The notes: generated by a model not told the origin, from the sequence alone. A stretch of 64,000 nt of DNA from Aliivibrio fischeri (GCA_038993745.2 CP160629.1:1426001-1490000); one strand, 5' to 3'. Positions 1 through 10,174 are shown, counted from the first letter of the stretch. Translations and numbers: made by a program.

Positions 1-159
1 GGAAACGAAGTTTGGACTTGATCTCTTGTTTGATTAATAAGTTTTTGTTTTAAAAGAAATTAAGTGGATAAAAGAGTTGTCATTTATCTGCTATCTAAAT
101 GTCCTATTTCATATAGATTCATGTATAATGCGAGGCAATTTAATAACGAAAAGAATCCC

Positions 160-2276
160 ATGAAAAAATACTTAGCCATTACTTCTAAAGGCCTTGAAAA
201 CTTACTTGCAGATGAACTGATTGCACTTGGTGTGACTGACCCTAAAGTGGTTCACGCTGGTGTTAAATTCGAAGCACCAATCGAGGTCGTTTATCGTTGT
301 TGTTTGTGGAGCCGTATTGCTTCACGTTTCATTCAAATTCTTTCTGAGTTCGATGTCCGTGATGATATGGACTTATACCTAGGCGCATCTTCAATTAACT
401 GGCCTAGTTATTTCTCTGCTGATAAAACGCTAGTGGTGGACTTTAACGGTACTAACCGTGAGATTCGAAATAGCCAATACGGTGCATTAAAAGTAAAAGA
501 TGCAATTGTTGACCGTTTTACAAAAGCGGACTTAGCGCGTCCAAATATCAGTAAAGTAGAACCAGACTTACGTGTTCATATGCGTTTATCAGGCGAGAAA
601 GGGATTCTTGGCTTTGATTTGGTGGGTTCTGGTTTGCACCAACGTGGCTACCGTACTGAGGCTGGTCGTGCGCCACTTCGTGAAACTCTAGCAGCAGCAC
701 TTGTTATGCGTAGTACATGGGATGAGTCAAAACCTCTACTAGATCCAATGTGTGGTTCTGGTACCTTACTGATTGAAGCGGCACTAATGGCATGTGAAAT
801 GGCTCCTGGTGTTAAGCGTGAGAAGTGGTGTTTTGAAGCACTAAATGATTTTGACGCTGAGCTTTGGGCTGAGATTCGTTCTGAGGCTCGTGTTAAGAGT
901 CGCCGTGGCGTTAAGAAAGTAGATGCTCGTTTCTACGGCTTTGATCGTGATTACCGTGTTATTCAAACCGCTCGTGAAAATGCGCGTCGTGCTGGCGTGG
1001 AAGATTTAATTACTTTTGATGTGGGCGATGCTACGAAAGTTGAGCGCCCAGAAGGGTTTGAGAATGGTGTTATTCTTTGTAACCCTCCTTATGGTGAGCG
1101 TCTAAGTACAGAGCCTGCATTGATTGCACTGTACAGCGAATTTGGTCGCCAATTAAAAGAAGTATTTGGCGGTTGTACGGCATCTATCTATTCAAGCAAT
1201 GATGATCTACTTGCTTGTTTACGTATGCGTGCAGATAAGCAATTTAAATTGAACAATGGTGCATTACCTTGTGTTCAGAAGAACTACTCAATTACTGAAT
1301 CTGCTGAACGTAAAGAAGCGGTAAGCATTGAAGTTGCTCCTGAGTTCATGAACCGTCTTAAAAAGAACATAGGCAAGATTGGTAAATGGGCACGTAAAGA
1401 GAAATTAGATTGTTACCGTATCTACGATGCTGATTTACCAGATTACAATGCGGCAATTGATGTCTATAAAGATTACATCATCATTCAAGAATACGCGGCA
1501 CCAAAAACGATTTCTGAAGATAAAGCGCGTCGTCGTTTAACGGATATGATCCGTGCAACAGTTCTAGTAACGGGTGTTGAAACTAATAACGTTATTTTAA
1601 AAGTTCGTCAAAAACAATCTGGTAAAACCAATATCAAAAACTGGCAGAGAAATCTCGTTACTTTGATGTTGAAGAGTACGGTGTAAAACTGATTGTTAAC
1701 CTACAAGATTACTTAGATACCGGTTTATTCTTAGATCATAAATTGACTCGTAAAATGTTAGGTGAAATGGCAGCAGGAAAAGATTTCCTAAACTTATTTG
1801 CTTACACAGGTTCAGCAACCGTTCACGCTGCTTGTGGTGGTGCTAAATCTACCATGACGATTGATATGTCTCGTACCTACTTAGAGTGGGCGCAGAAGAA
1901 CATGAATACCAATGGTCAGACAGGTACACAACACCAGTTCTTACAAGCTGATTGTTTACAATGGTTACAACAAGCGGACGGTGAATTCGATTTAATCTTT
2001 ATCGATCCACCAACGTTCTCTAACTCTAAGCGTATGGAACAAACGTTTGATGTACAGCGTGATCACATTATGCTGCTTGAAAACTTAAAACGTATGCTAC
2101 GTGAGAACGGTACTATTGTATTCTCTAACAATAAACGTAACTTCAAAATGGATGAAGCAGCATTAGAGAAAGCAGGACTTAAAGCGAAGAATATTTCTAA
2201 GCAAACTTTGCCTCTTGATTTTGCTCGTAACAAGCATATCCATAACTGTTGGATTATTACCCACAAGGAAGACTAA
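160..2276 (+). pseudogene. rlmL: RlmKL 23S rRNA methyltransferase, frameshifted
   Basis: Bifunctional 23S rRNA methyltransferase; in E. coli RlmKL makes m2G2445 and m7G2069. The first frame (to 1686) carries a THUMP region, DPMCGSG near residue 195 and the N6/N2-methylase motif NPPYGERL near residue 308. The second frame, readable to 2276, carries the RlmK Rossmann fold with IDPPTFSNS. The protein should run through as one chain of about 700 residues. At about 1627-1629 one base appears to be missing: after GGTAAAAC the conserved residues QYQKLAEK continue in the next frame. The ATG at 160 (MKKYLAIT) is preferred over the upstream GTG at 64 because homologues begin there. The RlmL half may still be made; the RlmK half would need its own start (for example at 1743) or a corrected base. 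Confidence 0.88.
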
Positions 2277-2282
2277 GAGATA

Positions 2283-2525
2283 ATGATCACTCTCTATAGC
2301 ACGGAAGGCTGCCACCTTTGCGAGCAAGCGTTTGACTTGCTTGTTGAGGTGGGTGTAGATATGGAACAAGTAGATACCGTCGATATTGCATTTAACGATG
2401 AGCTTTTCTCTCGTTACGGTGTCACTATCCCTGTAGTGGCGAATGGCTTATCTGAGCTAAATTGGCCCTTTGATGCATCACAACTAAAGAATTGGTTAGA
2501 AGATAATGGCATTACTTACAATTAA
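2283..2525 (+). CDS. Glutaredoxin-like protein (DUF836 family)
   Basis: An 80-residue thioredoxin-fold protein. The redox motif CHLC is at residues 10-13 after the first beta strand, and a cis-proline element (VTIPVV) lies near residue 50, as in small glutaredoxin-like DUF836 proteins. A role in thiol-disulfide exchange is inferred from the fold; the substrate is unknown. It starts 6 bases after the rlmKL stop and overlaps uup by 20 bases, so the three genes are probably cotranscribed and translationally coupled. Confidence 0.85.
   Translation: MITLYSTEGCHLCEQAFDLLVEVGVDMEQVDTVDIAFNDELFSRYGVTIPVVANGLSELNWPFDASQLKNWLEDNGITYN
2413..2425. other. matS-like site, 12 of 13
   Basis: GTTACGGTGTCAC matches the MatP target GTGACRNYGTCAC except for T at position 3. 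It lies inside the glutaredoxin-like gene. The same one-base variant occurs three more times within 8 kb on this side of dif. Binding is inferred from the motif. Confidence 0.45.
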
Positions 2526-4419
2526 TAACGGACAACTGGCTTTTGGCGATCATCCGTTATTAGATAAATCTGATTTCGCTTTACAAGAAAATGAGCGTGT
2601 TTGTTTGGTTGGTCGCAATGGTGCGGGTAAATCGACGCTTATGAAGGTAATTGCTGGTGACATCATTATGGATGACGGCAAATTACAAATTAATCAAGAT
2701 GTGGTGGTTTCACGTTTAGAGCAAGATCCACCTCGAAATGAAGCGGGAACGGTTTTTGACTACGTTTCTGAAGGATTAGCAGAGGCGGGTGAATATTTAA
2801 AAGAATATCACCGTCTGCTTGATTTACTAGAAACAGATCCAAGTGAATCAAATATTAATAAGCTTTCTCGTGCTCAAGAAAAAATTGATCACCTAGGTGC
2901 TTGGCACTTTGATACCCGCATTAAATCAGTATTAGAATCATTAAAACTGGACGGTCATACACTTTTAACAGATTTATCTGGTGGCTGGCAGCGTAAAGCA
3001 GCACTTGCTCGTGCGTTAGTTTCTAATCCTGATGTTCTTCTTCTTGATGAACCGACGAACCACTTAGATGTGACAACGATTGAATGGCTTGAAACTTTCT
3101 TAAAAGATTTTAAAGGTTCGATTATCTTTATTTCGCATGACCGTGCATTCATTCAATCAATGGCGACACGTATTGTTGATTTGGATCGTGGTCAATTATC
3201 TTCTTTCCCTGGTGATTATGAAGGTTATTTACTTGCGAAAGAAGAGATGCTGCGTGTAGAAGCAGAGCAGAATGCCCAATTTGATAAAGTACTTGCTCAA
3301 GAAGAAGCATGGATCCGTGAAGGTATTAAAGCGCGTCGTACCCGTAATGAAGGGCGTGTGCGTGCATTAAAACAGTTACGTCGTGAGCGTTCAGAGCGTC
3401 GTGAGGTAATGGGTAAAGCAAACATTCAAGTGGATGAATCAAGTCGTTCAGGCAAGATTGTATTTGAAGCAGAAAAGATTAATTACGCTATTGAAGGTAA
3501 GACAATTGTTAAAAACTTCAGCTTTAATGTCATGCGTGGTGATCGTATTGCTTTAATTGGTCCAAATGGCTGTGGTAAGAGTACATTATTAAAACTGATG
3601 CTTGATCAATTACAACCTGATTCAGGTCGTTTGCATTGTGGTACTAAGTTAGAAGTGGCGTACTTTGACCAATACCGTGAAGCGTTAGATCCTGAAAAAA
3701 CGGTAATTGATAACTTAGCCGATGGTAAGCAAGAAGTGACCGTAGGTGGCCGTGAGCGTCATGCATTAAGTTATTTACAAGATTTCTTATTCTCTCCAAA
3801 ACGTGCTCGTCAACCAGTTAAAGCATTGTCTGGTGGTGAGAAAAACCGTTTATTACTTGCTCGTTTATTCCTGCGTCCTAATAATTTATTGATTCTTGAT
3901 GAACCAACCAATGATTTAGATATCGAAACATTGGAACTTTTAGAAGAATTACTTGCCAATTATCAGGGTACGTTATTATTAGTAAGCCATGACCGTCAGT
4001 TTGTTGATAACACAGTTACGACAAGTTGGATCTTCGAAGGTGAGGGTCAGATCGAAGAATTCGTAGGTGGTTATCACGATGCACAGCAACAACGTGCTAA
4101 TGTACAGGCCGCTCGTGATGCAATGGCACCTAAAGTAACCAAGAAGAAGCCTGAAACTGTTGAAGTTAAAGAAACAGCCGCAGTGCAAGCGAAACCAAAG
4201 AAATTATCTTATAAGTTGCAGCGTGAGCTTGAACAGCTACCTGAACTTTTAGAGAAACTAGAAAACGAAATTACAGAACTTCAAGAGAAAGTGAACGACG
4301 CAACTTTCTTCCAACAAGAGCCGAAGGTAACTGAACCTGTATTGGCTCGCTTGGCTCAAGCAGAGCAAGAGTTGGAAGTAGCATTCGAGCGTTGGGAAGA
4401 ACTTGAAGCTCTACAATAG
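2506..4419 (+). CDS. uup: ABC-F ATPase Uup
   Basis: A soluble ABC-F protein of 637 residues with two nucleotide-binding domains and no membrane domain. Walker A motifs are GRNGAGKST (36-44) and GPNGCGKST (352-360), each followed by an LSGG signature (LSGGWQRK, LSGGEKNR) and a Walker B with LLLDEPTNHLD or LILDEPTNDLD. The last 80 or so residues are a charged coiled coil, the DNA- or ribosome-binding tail typical of Uup. In E. coli Uup affects transposon precise excision and ribosome function. The start overlaps the upstream gene. It is followed after 8 bases by the DUF3466 gene. Confidence 0.93.
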   Translation: MALLTINNGQLAFGDHPLLDKSDFALQENERVCLVGRNGAGKSTLMKVIAGDIIMDDGKLQINQDVVVSRLEQDPPRNEAGTVFDYVSEGLAEAGEYLKEYHRLLDLLETDPSESNINKLSRAQEKIDHLGAWHFDTRIKSVLESLKLDGHTLLTDLSGGWQRKAALARALVSNPDVLLLDEPTNHLDVTTIEWLETFLKDFKGSIIFISHDRAFIQSMATRIVDLDRGQLSSFPGDYEGYLLAKEEMLRVEAEQNAQFDKVLAQEEAWIREGIKARRTRNEGRVRALKQLRRERSERREVMGKANIQVDESSRSGKIVFEAEKINYAIEGKTIVKNFSFNVMRGDRIALIGPNGCGKSTLLKLMLDQLQPDSGRLHCGTKLEVAYFDQYREALDPEKTVIDNLADGKQEVTVGGRERHALSYLQDFLFSPKRARQPVKALSGGEKNRLLLARLFLRPNNLLILDEPTNDLDIETLELLEELLANYQGTLLLVSHDRQFVDNTVTTSWIFEGEGQIEEFVGGYHDAQQQRANVQAARDAMAPKVTKKKPETVEVKETAAVQAKPKKLSYKLQRELEQLPELLEKLENEITELQEKVNDATFFQQEPKVTEPVLARLAQAEQELEVAFERWEELEALQ

Positions 4420-4427
4420 GAAGTTAA

Positions 4428-6062
4428 ATGAGTAGTAAATTACAATTAACCACATTAGCTGTTTTGGTGTCTGCTGCGCTTCCTGCGCAAGCAGCGCTTT
4501 ATAAAGTGGTGGAAGTAGCCCCAGGTGTTTCTGGTAATGAAGTATATGGAACAGCTATTCAACCCGGGGCCACAGCTGATCCAAAAGGGTGTTTTGTTGA
4601 TGATTGTGCTGATGGGGCTAGTTATAAATTAGCAGGCGAAACTCGTAATCGTCCTGATGGTTTTTCATATCGTGAAGAAGTTCCTTTTGCAATGGACAAT
4701 TCATTTGCGTACATTGAAGATGATTACGATGGTTTTGAAGATTACTGTTTCTATCAATTAGGTTATGCTACGTGTGAATACTGGGCTTCTGATCGTTGGT
4801 CTAGTTGGTACAATGAGACGTATAGCAGTAATACACCTAACTCATTAGCATTTATTGAAGGTGCAGCCGTTTTACCTACTGATGCGAAAAATACAGTGAT
4901 TAATTCACTTAATTCATCTGGCTCAGCTATTGGTAATTACAGTACTGCAGCAGTTCGTAACACTCCGATTAATGGGGACATTACGGGATGGAAACAAGGG
5001 CGTCAATGGGCAACAGATGGAACTTACAGTGTTGGAAGCGTCTCTTCTCGTACAGGTACTGGTGGTGAGCGTTATTATTATTTTTCAAAACCTGCAGTAT
5101 GGAATGGAACAACTTTAAATGCAGTTAAATGGGCATATAATAATCAACAAGATGGAGATTATTACGCTCAAGGTAGTATGCGTGATTTATATGTAGATGG
5201 AACAACTTTTTATGGTGTTGGCTATAACAACTATAAAGACCAACATATGAATGCAACTATTTTTAAAGGAACGACTACAAATTTAACTAATCTTAACTCA
5301 GTTCAAATTAATAATGCTCAAGTAGATATTAGTGGTGATAATATTCACTCTAACTCGGTAGCTACCAATATTAATAAGAATTTAGTTGTGGTTGGTCAAG
5401 CAAAACGTTCTGGTGGTTACCCGAAAAATGGTGCCGCATCGAATCGTTTGTTCATTGTTCCTGATGCATCAGCAAGTTCAATTAATGCTTCATTCTTCTA
5501 TGGTGGTATCTTCTTTGATGGTGCTGGTGGTGAAATGGGTGGTATTAACAATTACAATGAAATTGTTGGTCGTATTGACTCTGAGAATCACCGTGAATAC
5601 GATGGCAAGCAACGTCGCCAACGTGCATTTATTTATCCGTATGGAGAAACATCTGGAGTTGCTGATGCAGATAAAGCTGCAATTACTGCTAGAAGAGCGA
5701 TATTTAAAAATAAAGCTTGGCTTCTTGATGATCTAACGAATGGTGGTTCTGAAAGCAGTAACAATAACCAATATCGTATCTATGATGCCAGTGGCATCAA
5801 TGATGCTGGTGTTATCTCAGCAACAGCAGTGAAATGTTCTGGTGGTTATGACTCTACATCACATAACGCATATTGTGGAGATGGTAACGGAACTGAAAAA
5901 GTTGTGGCGGTTAAGTTAGTTCCAATTGCAGGATCTGATGCTTCTGCGATAGAACCTCGTAGCTATGATAGTACAGCAACTGAACGTAAAGGTGCTGGTT
6001 TAGGCTTTGGTGCTTTGACCATACTTGGTTTATTTGGTTTCATGCGCAAACGAATTAAATAA
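4428..6062 (+). CDS. DUF3466 family exported protein
   Basis: A 544-residue secreted or surface protein with an N-terminal signal peptide (cleavage likely after ALPAQA, about residue 23). The mature part is rich in Gly, Asn and Tyr and matches the layout of the DUF3466 proteins found next to uup in vibrios. The C-terminus has a small-residue stretch (GAGLGFGA), a hydrophobic segment and a basic end (RKRIK). This resembles a GlyGly-CTERM sorting signal, cleaved by rhombosortase in many gammaproteobacteria. Function is unknown. It is the last gene of the unit and is followed by a strong terminator. Confidence 0.8.
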   Translation: MSSKLQLTTLAVLVSAALPAQAALYKVVEVAPGVSGNEVYGTAIQPGATADPKGCFVDDCADGASYKLAGETRNRPDGFSYREEVPFAMDNSFAYIEDDYDGFEDYCFYQLGYATCEYWASDRWSSWYNETYSSNTPNSLAFIEGAAVLPTDAKNTVINSLNSSGSAIGNYSTAAVRNTPINGDITGWKQGRQWATDGTYSVGSVSSRTGTGGERYYYFSKPAVWNGTTLNAVKWAYNNQQDGDYYAQGSMRDLYVDGTTFYGVGYNNYKDQHMNATIFKGTTTNLTNLNSVQINNAQVDISGDNIHSNSVATNINKNLVVVGQAKRSGGYPKNGAASNRLFIVPDASASSINASFFYGGIFFDGAGGEMGGINNYNEIVGRIDSENHREYDGKQRRQRAFIYPYGETSGVADADKAAITARRAIFKNKAWLLDDLTNGGSESSNNNQYRIYDASGINDAGVISATAVKCSGGYDSTSHNAYCGDGNGTEKVVAVKLVPIAGSDASAIEPRSYDSTATERKGAGLGFGALTILGLFGFMRKRIK

Positions 6063-6081
6063 AACTTAATTAATAAGATTA

Positions 6082-6118
6082 AGCCTGAAGTCACATTATG
6101 TGGCTTCAGGCTTTTTTT
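6082..6118 (+). terminator. Rho-independent terminator
   Basis: Inverted repeat AGCCTGAAGTCACA / TGTGGCTTCAGGCT followed by seven T. It ends the rlmKL-grx-uup-DUF3466 unit. Confidence 0.92.
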
Positions 6119-6262
6119 ATACTTGAAAAACACACAAAATTAGTCGATTCTTAATATTGTCATCATGAAATGTTCATGATGAACCCTAACTAAATAAAAG
6201 GGTGAAGTAGTAAAGTAGTACATTTATGAAGCAACATGCTTTCCATCTATGAGGACTGAACT

Positions 6263-6436
6263 ATGAAGAGACAAAAGCGTGACCGTTTAGAGCGAGCGCA
6301 ATCACAAGGGTATAAAGCAGGCTTAAATGGCCGCTCATCAGAGCACTGCCCATATCAATCAATGGATGCTCGTTCATGTTGGCTGGGAGGCTGGCGGGAC
6401 GCAAGAGACGACAAACAGTCCGGTTTGTTTAAGTAA
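6263..6436 (+). CDS. rmf: Ribosome modulation factor Rmf
   Basis: A 57-residue basic protein, MKRQKRDRLERA at the start and GGWRDARDD near the end, with the conserved SSEHCPYQ and CWLGGWR segments. RMF binds 70S ribosomes in stationary phase and drives formation of inactive 100S dimers. GAGGA lies 8 bases before the ATG. It sits beside fabA as in E. coli (lonH-fabA-rmf), here convergent with fabA, and has its own terminator. Confidence 0.95.
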   Translation: MKRQKRDRLERAQSQGYKAGLNGRSSEHCPYQSMDARSCWLGGWRDARDDKQSGLFK

Positions 6437-6459
6437 ACCCATAAATAAAAAGAATTTTA

Positions 6460-6495
6460 AAATTAAAGCCTCTATATGAGGCTTTAATTTTTTCT
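6460..6495 (+). terminator. Terminator of rmf
   Basis: Stem AATTAAAGCCTC / GAGGCTTTAATT with a T-rich 3' side, 24 bases after the rmf stop. Confidence 0.85.
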
Positions 6496-6593
6496 AGAAT
6501 TTACGAAAAACGAGTTTAAGTAATCTAACACTTAGAGTAGGTAACATATGTTATAAAACAGTACTAACGCACTATAACTTGTCAAAGGGGCAA

Positions 6594-6622
6594 TAAAAAA
6601 AGCTAGCCCGAAGCTAGCTTTT
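6594..6622 (-). terminator. Terminator of fabA
   Basis: On the minus strand AAAGCTAGC, loop TTCGG, GCTAGCTTTTTT. It lies 20 bases beyond the fabA stop. Confidence 0.88.
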
Positions 6623-6642
6623 AATCATACTAAAAAATTTAA

Positions 6643-7161
6643 TTAGAATGCAGATGTATCTTGGAAAAGGCCAACTTTAAGATCTTTTGCAACGTAAATT
6701 TCTTTACCATCAACAAGTACACGACCATCAGCTAGGCCCATAACTAGTTTACGGTTGATAACACGTTTGAAATCGATTTCGTAAGTTACTTTTTTCGCAG
6801 TAGGAAGTACTTGGCCTGTGAATTTAACTTCACCCACACCTAAAGCACGACCTTTACCTTCGCCGCCAATCCAACCAAGGAAGAAACCAACTAATTGCCA
6901 CATAGCATCCAGGCCAAGACAGCCAGGCATTACTGGGTCACCAGGGAAGTGACAATCAAAGAACCAAAGATCTGGAGTAATATCTAACTCTGCGATCACT
7001 TTACCTTTACCAAATGCACCTTCAGTTTCAGACATCAGAGGGATACGATCCATCATTAGCATGTTTGGTGCTGGTAGTTGTGGACCATTTGGGCCAAATA
7101 ATTCGCCACGGCTTGATGCTAGTAAATCTTCGCGATCATAAGAACTAGGTTTGTTTTGCAT
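6643..7161 (-). CDS. fabA: 3-hydroxydecanoyl-ACP dehydratase/isomerase FabA
   Basis: Hotdog-fold enzyme of 172 residues, the usual length. It dehydrates 3-hydroxydecanoyl-ACP and isomerises trans-2- to cis-3-decenoyl-ACP, the branch point to unsaturated fatty acids. The active-site His is in [11 protein letters not shown] and the Asp in LGLDAMWQ. The start follows an AGGAGT ribosome binding site. Upstream sequence resembles FabR and FadR sites, as for fabA in enterobacteria. Its own terminator follows the stop. Confidence 0.97.
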   Translation of the reverse strand: MQNKPSSYDREDLLASSRGELFGPNGPQLPAPNMLMMDRIPLMSETEGAFGKGKVIAELDITPDLWFFDCHFPGDPVMPGCLGLDAMWQLVGFFLGWIGGEGKGRALGVGEVKFTGQVLPTAKKVTYEIDFKRVINRKLVMGLADGRVLVDGKEIYVAKDLKVGLFQDTSAF

Positions 7162-7197
7162 TAAAGTATTACTCCTAAATAAGTTGCAGAAATTCTA

Positions 7198-7213
7198 GCT
7201 AACACTTGTACTC
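7198..7213 (-). promoter_or_regulatory. Possible FabR site of fabA
   Basis: GAGTACAAGTGTTAGC on the minus strand, close to the FabR-type palindrome around GTACA..TGTAC seen upstream of E. coli fabA. The right half is imperfect, so this is a motif-based guess. Confidence 0.4.
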
Positions 7214-7231
7214 ATATCAAGTCGGATCAGC
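7214..7231 (-). promoter_or_regulatory. Possible FadR activator site of fabA
   Basis: GCTGATCCGACTTGATAT on the minus strand resembles the FadR site of E. coli fabA, which I recall as CTGATCGGACTTGTT. It overlaps the stop of the upstream lonH-like gene, so fabA probably has its own FadR-activated promoter. Confidence 0.45.
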
Positions 7232-8897
7232 GCTGGTTAAACCAGTGTTTAATTCGACATAATAAAGCGGAACAATGAGTTGGGTGATGCTCAACATCTT
7301 CAATATGTTGAGCAATTAAAGAGAAAACAGACTCATGTTCTTCTGACTGTAAAGGTAATCCCAATAAAATCTCAACTGCTTCTTCAACGTTATTTACAGG
7401 GTAGATAGTAAATAAGTTATCTTCTACAGCTTTAACGACATCATCGGAAAGTACAAGATTAATTCCATTTGTTGCTGGGATAATAACACCTTGTTCACCA
7501 GTTAACCCACGTTTTTGGCATAACTGGTAAAAGGCCTCAATTTTTTCGTTAACACCGCCAATAGGCTGAGCAGAACCAAACTGATCAACCGAGCCTGTAA
7601 TGGCGATACTCTGAGTTATTGGTTTAATTGATAGGGCACTTAATAATGCGCACAGTTCAGCTAAGCTAGCGCTGTCGCCATCAACTTCACAATAAGATTG
7701 TTCAAATACCATTGAAGCGGTAAAAGGTAAAGGTTCACGAGAATCAAGTTGGCTTAAGATATAAGCTTGCATGATCAACATACCTTTAGCATGAATATTG
7801 CCACCAAGTTCCACTTTACGTTCAACATCAGATAGCTCACCATCACCAGTATGTACAACACAAGAAATGCGTGAAGCTTCACCATAAGAAATAGGGTGTC
7901 CTGGAACTGATACGACGGTTAGCCCGTTAATTTGGCCAACTTTTTCACCTTGTGTTTCAATAAGAATATTGTTTTCAAGAATATCGTCTAACGCTCGTGA
8001 TGGTAAATAAGATTCAATATAGTATTTAGATTCAATCGCTCGATTAAAATCGTCTGCACAAATAGTCGTTTTTGACTCAGAAGCTAATGAAGCATGAGCT
8101 AGAAATGAATTTAACCAAATTAAACATAAGTTTAATCGAGTTTGATCTTCACACTCACGCGCACCAACTTTTAATAAAGGCAATAATGATAGGCCGTCAT
8201 TTAATGGTAAATGTCCGTTATCGATTAACATCGTATTAATGAGTTGAACGTAAGCAGTTACGCTGTCACTTGATATTTTTGTATCAAATTCGTACTCAGA
8301 GTACATTGACATGCCGGCAAGTAAGTCGGGTTCTAACTGTTCAATTTCACCTAATAAAGCTCGGTCACCAACGATGAGCAATTTTACATCGACAGACAGT
8401 TGGTGGATTGTTGTTTTAGGTGATTTAAGATCACTTGAAGGAATCGTTATAGAACTGCCTTGAAGTACGCTTTTTAATCTAGGCCATAAGTATGGATTAG
8501 CAAGTAAGATACTTGGCGATATAATTAAAAAACCACCATTGGCTTGCTGAAGTAAGCCTGATTCTAAACTGTCAGATTTATTATGATAGATGCCAAATAA
8601 CTCTGCTTCAGATGCACTTTCAGCAATAATGATTGGTACATCAGTATCCTGATCAACACGGTTCTTGCTATTATTCTTTAGCCATGTAGCTGCATATTCA
8701 CGATAAACTCGATTATCTAATGCGGTTAGCTGAAGTATATTAATGCCATTGATTTGAGAGAAATTCGTCAGTGCTTGAACTAATCGAGGTTGCAAAGAGT
8801 AGGCGTCTTGAACTTCAGATAAGAGTGCATTATTCAAATCGTTTTCGATATGCGCGAAATTTGGTGAAATTGTAAATGGCGTGTCTACTAACTGCAT
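7227..8897 (-). CDS. Lon-family protease LonH/YcbZ
   Basis: A 556-residue relative of E. coli YcbZ (LonH), which also sits next to fabA. The C-terminal S16 protease domain is clear: catalytic Ser409 in DGDSASLAE and Lys452 in GGVNEKIE, 43 residues apart as in Lon. The N-terminal half should be an AAA+-like region, but I see no convincing Walker A, so ATPase activity is doubtful. The substrate is unknown. Transcribed towards fabA with a 65-base gap. Confidence 0.88.
   Translation of the reverse strand: MQLVDTPFTISPNFAHIENDLNNALLSEVQDAYSLQPRLVQALTNFSQINGINILQLTALDNRVYREYAATWLKNNSKNRVDQDTDVPIIIAESASEAELFGIYHNKSDSLESGLLQQANGGFLIISPSILLANPYLWPRLKSVLQGSSITIPSSDLKSPKTTIHQLSVDVKLLIVGDRALLGEIEQLEPDLLAGMSMYSEYEFDTKISSDSVTAYVQLINTMLIDNGHLPLNDGLSLLPLLKVGARECEDQTRLNLCLIWLNSFLAHASLASESKTTICADDFNRAIESKYYIESYLPSRALDDILENNILIETQGEKVGQINGLTVVSVPGHPISYGEASRISCVVHTGDGELSDVERKVELGGNIHAKGMLIMQAYILSQLDSREPLPFTASMVFEQSYCEVDGDSASLAELCALLSALSIKPITQSIAITGSVDQFGSAQPIGGVNEKIEAFYQLCQKRGLTGEQGVIIPATNGINLVLSDDVVKAVEDNLFTIYPVNNVEEAVEILLGLPLQSEEHESVFSLIAQHIEDVEHHPTHCSALLCRIKHWFNQR
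8257..8269. other. matS-like site, 12 of 13
   Basis: GTTACGCTGTCAC, differing from GTGACRNYGTCAC only at position 3. It is inside the lonH-like gene. Confidence 0.45.
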
Positions 8898-9032
8898 GCT
8901 TACTTATGACTAAAAAATAAAATCGATTATACATGACATAATGTAAAACGTCTGATTTTTCAGAGCTTACATTAGCAATTAGATCAGAATCTCATATTTG
9001 TTGTTATTTAATTGAACTTATCCGTGTCTACA

Positions 9033-9045
9033 GTTACACTGTCAC
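9033..9045. other. matS-like site upstream of matP, 12 of 13
   Basis: GTTACACTGTCAC, same one-base variant of the matS consensus. It lies 32 bases before the matP start codon in the divergent lonH/matP spacer, so it could also let MatP act on its own promoter (inference). Confidence 0.5.
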
Positions 9046-9077
9046 CCAACATTTTCTTTTATAACGAGTGACTTATT

Positions 9078-9524
9078 ATGAAATACCAACAACTTGAAAA
9101 CCTAGAAGCTGGTTGGAAATGGATGTATTTGTTCAATAAGCACCGTATGGGAGAATCTATTACTTGTTATATTGATTCAAGTGAACAAAAAAAGTGGGTT
9201 GATGAGTTTGTAAAACTTGAACATGAGCCCGTTAAAGCGCTTGAGTGGATTCAAAAACACATGAATCCAGATCTTGAAAATAAACTTAAACAAGCAATAA
9301 GAGCTAAACGTAAACGTCATTTTAATGCAGAACAAGAACATACACGCAAGAAATCCATAGATCTTGATTATCGAGTATGGGAAAAGCTTTCATTAAGAGC
9401 ACAAGATTTAGATTCAACGCTATCAGATACCATCGAATATTTACTTAGTGAAGCGTCAAAAACAGAAAAGGTTAGCCGAACTGTTTCTTCATTAAAGGCA
9501 GACTTACATGAGCTCCTGAAATAG
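9078..9524 (+). CDS. matP: Terminus macrodomain organiser MatP
   Basis: A 148-residue DNA-binding protein with an N-terminal helical region and a C-terminal ribbon-helix-helix segment (around IDLDYRVWEKLSLRAQDL to LSDTIEYLL) plus a short coiled tail. MatP binds matS repeats, compacts the Ter region, and links it to the divisome through ZapB. It fits its context: dif is 0.9 kb downstream and matS-like sites are spread through the window. The ATG at 9078 is preceded by ACGAGTGAC. A terminator overlaps the stop. Confidence 0.95.
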   Translation: MKYQQLENLEAGWKWMYLFNKHRMGESITCYIDSSEQKKWVDEFVKLEHEPVKALEWIQKHMNPDLENKLKQAIRAKRKRHFNAEQEHTRKKSIDLDYRVWEKLSLRAQDLDSTLSDTIEYLLSEASKTEKVSRTVSSLKADLHELLK

Positions 9525-9534
9525 GAGCTTTTTT
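9510..9534 (+). terminator. Terminator of matP
   Basis: Stem GAGCTCCT / AGGAGCT followed by six T. The matP stop codon lies in the loop. Confidence 0.85.
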
Positions 9535-9574
9535 CATTACTCCTAATGCACTATAACTTAATTGAGTTATTTAA

Positions 9575-10129
9575 TTAATCAAATAACTCAATCACTAGCT
9601 TATTGTTTTTTATAACTAAATTAGGTTCTGAGGACTTAATAAGAGATTCTTTAAGCTTATTAGAATCGAGCTTATATGCTGGTTCATTTGAAAGTGCGTA
9701 GCCAATAATTGAAACCGCAGGCTTTAAAAGAGCAGCAATATCTTGCGGTAATTCGCCATTTTGATCTTCAAATTTTTCTAATCTAAGTGCTTTTAAATAA
9801 ATTTCACCTGTTTTTTTATCGTATTCAGGAATCGCACTGAACTCTAGAGATAAAGCAAAATTCTGGGTGAGTTGATTCATGATCTCAACATCAGCGGTTG
9901 TATTTGCATAAACAGCAATTCGATTAGCATCTACACGGCCAATAGTGACGTTAACATCCTCAACATTTACTTGCGCATAAAGCACACCAGGGATACCGAC
10001 AGATTTTTCAACATGAACTTCATTAGAAAGATAATCTGTCATTTCTTGCTCTGTAACTGAATAACTAGCACATCCAGATAATGAAAGAACACAAGACAGA
10101 GATAATAGCATTGATTTACAGTGATTCAT
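9575..10129 (-). CDS. DUF1439 lipoprotein, YceB-like
   Basis: A 184-residue protein from the internal ATG (MNHCKSML), chosen because it gives a proper lipoprotein signal: hydrophobic segment then LSGC lipobox, with the lipidated Cys near residue 20. The mature region resembles YceB/DUF1439 outer-membrane lipoproteins, which have a SIMPL/BPI-like fold; function unknown. The longer reading frame to 10168 would put 13 unlikely residues ahead of the signal. It converges with matP. Confidence 0.75.
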   Translation of the reverse strand: MNHCKSMLLSLSCVLSLSGCASYSVTEQEMTDYLSNEVHVEKSVGIPGVLYAQVNVEDVNVTIGRVDANRIAVYANTTADVEIMNQLTQNFALSLEFSAIPEYDKKTGEIYLKALRLEKFEDQNGELPQDIAALLKPAVSIIGYALSNEPAYKLDSNKLKESLIKSSEPNLVIKNNKLVIELFD

Positions 10130-10161
10130 GGAAGTCCCATATTGAATAGTAATTAGGTGTT

Positions 10162-10174
10162 GTGACAATGTAAC
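10162..10174. other. matS-like site, 12 of 13
   Basis: GTGACAATGTAAC, the reverse-complement form of the same matS variant, 270 bases from dif. Confidence 0.45.

Noticed and set aside
1743..2276. Separate RlmK gene
   Set aside because: Family members in gammaproteobacteria are one chain, and the reading frame continues upstream of 1743 to the break, so this is the rest of rlmKL.
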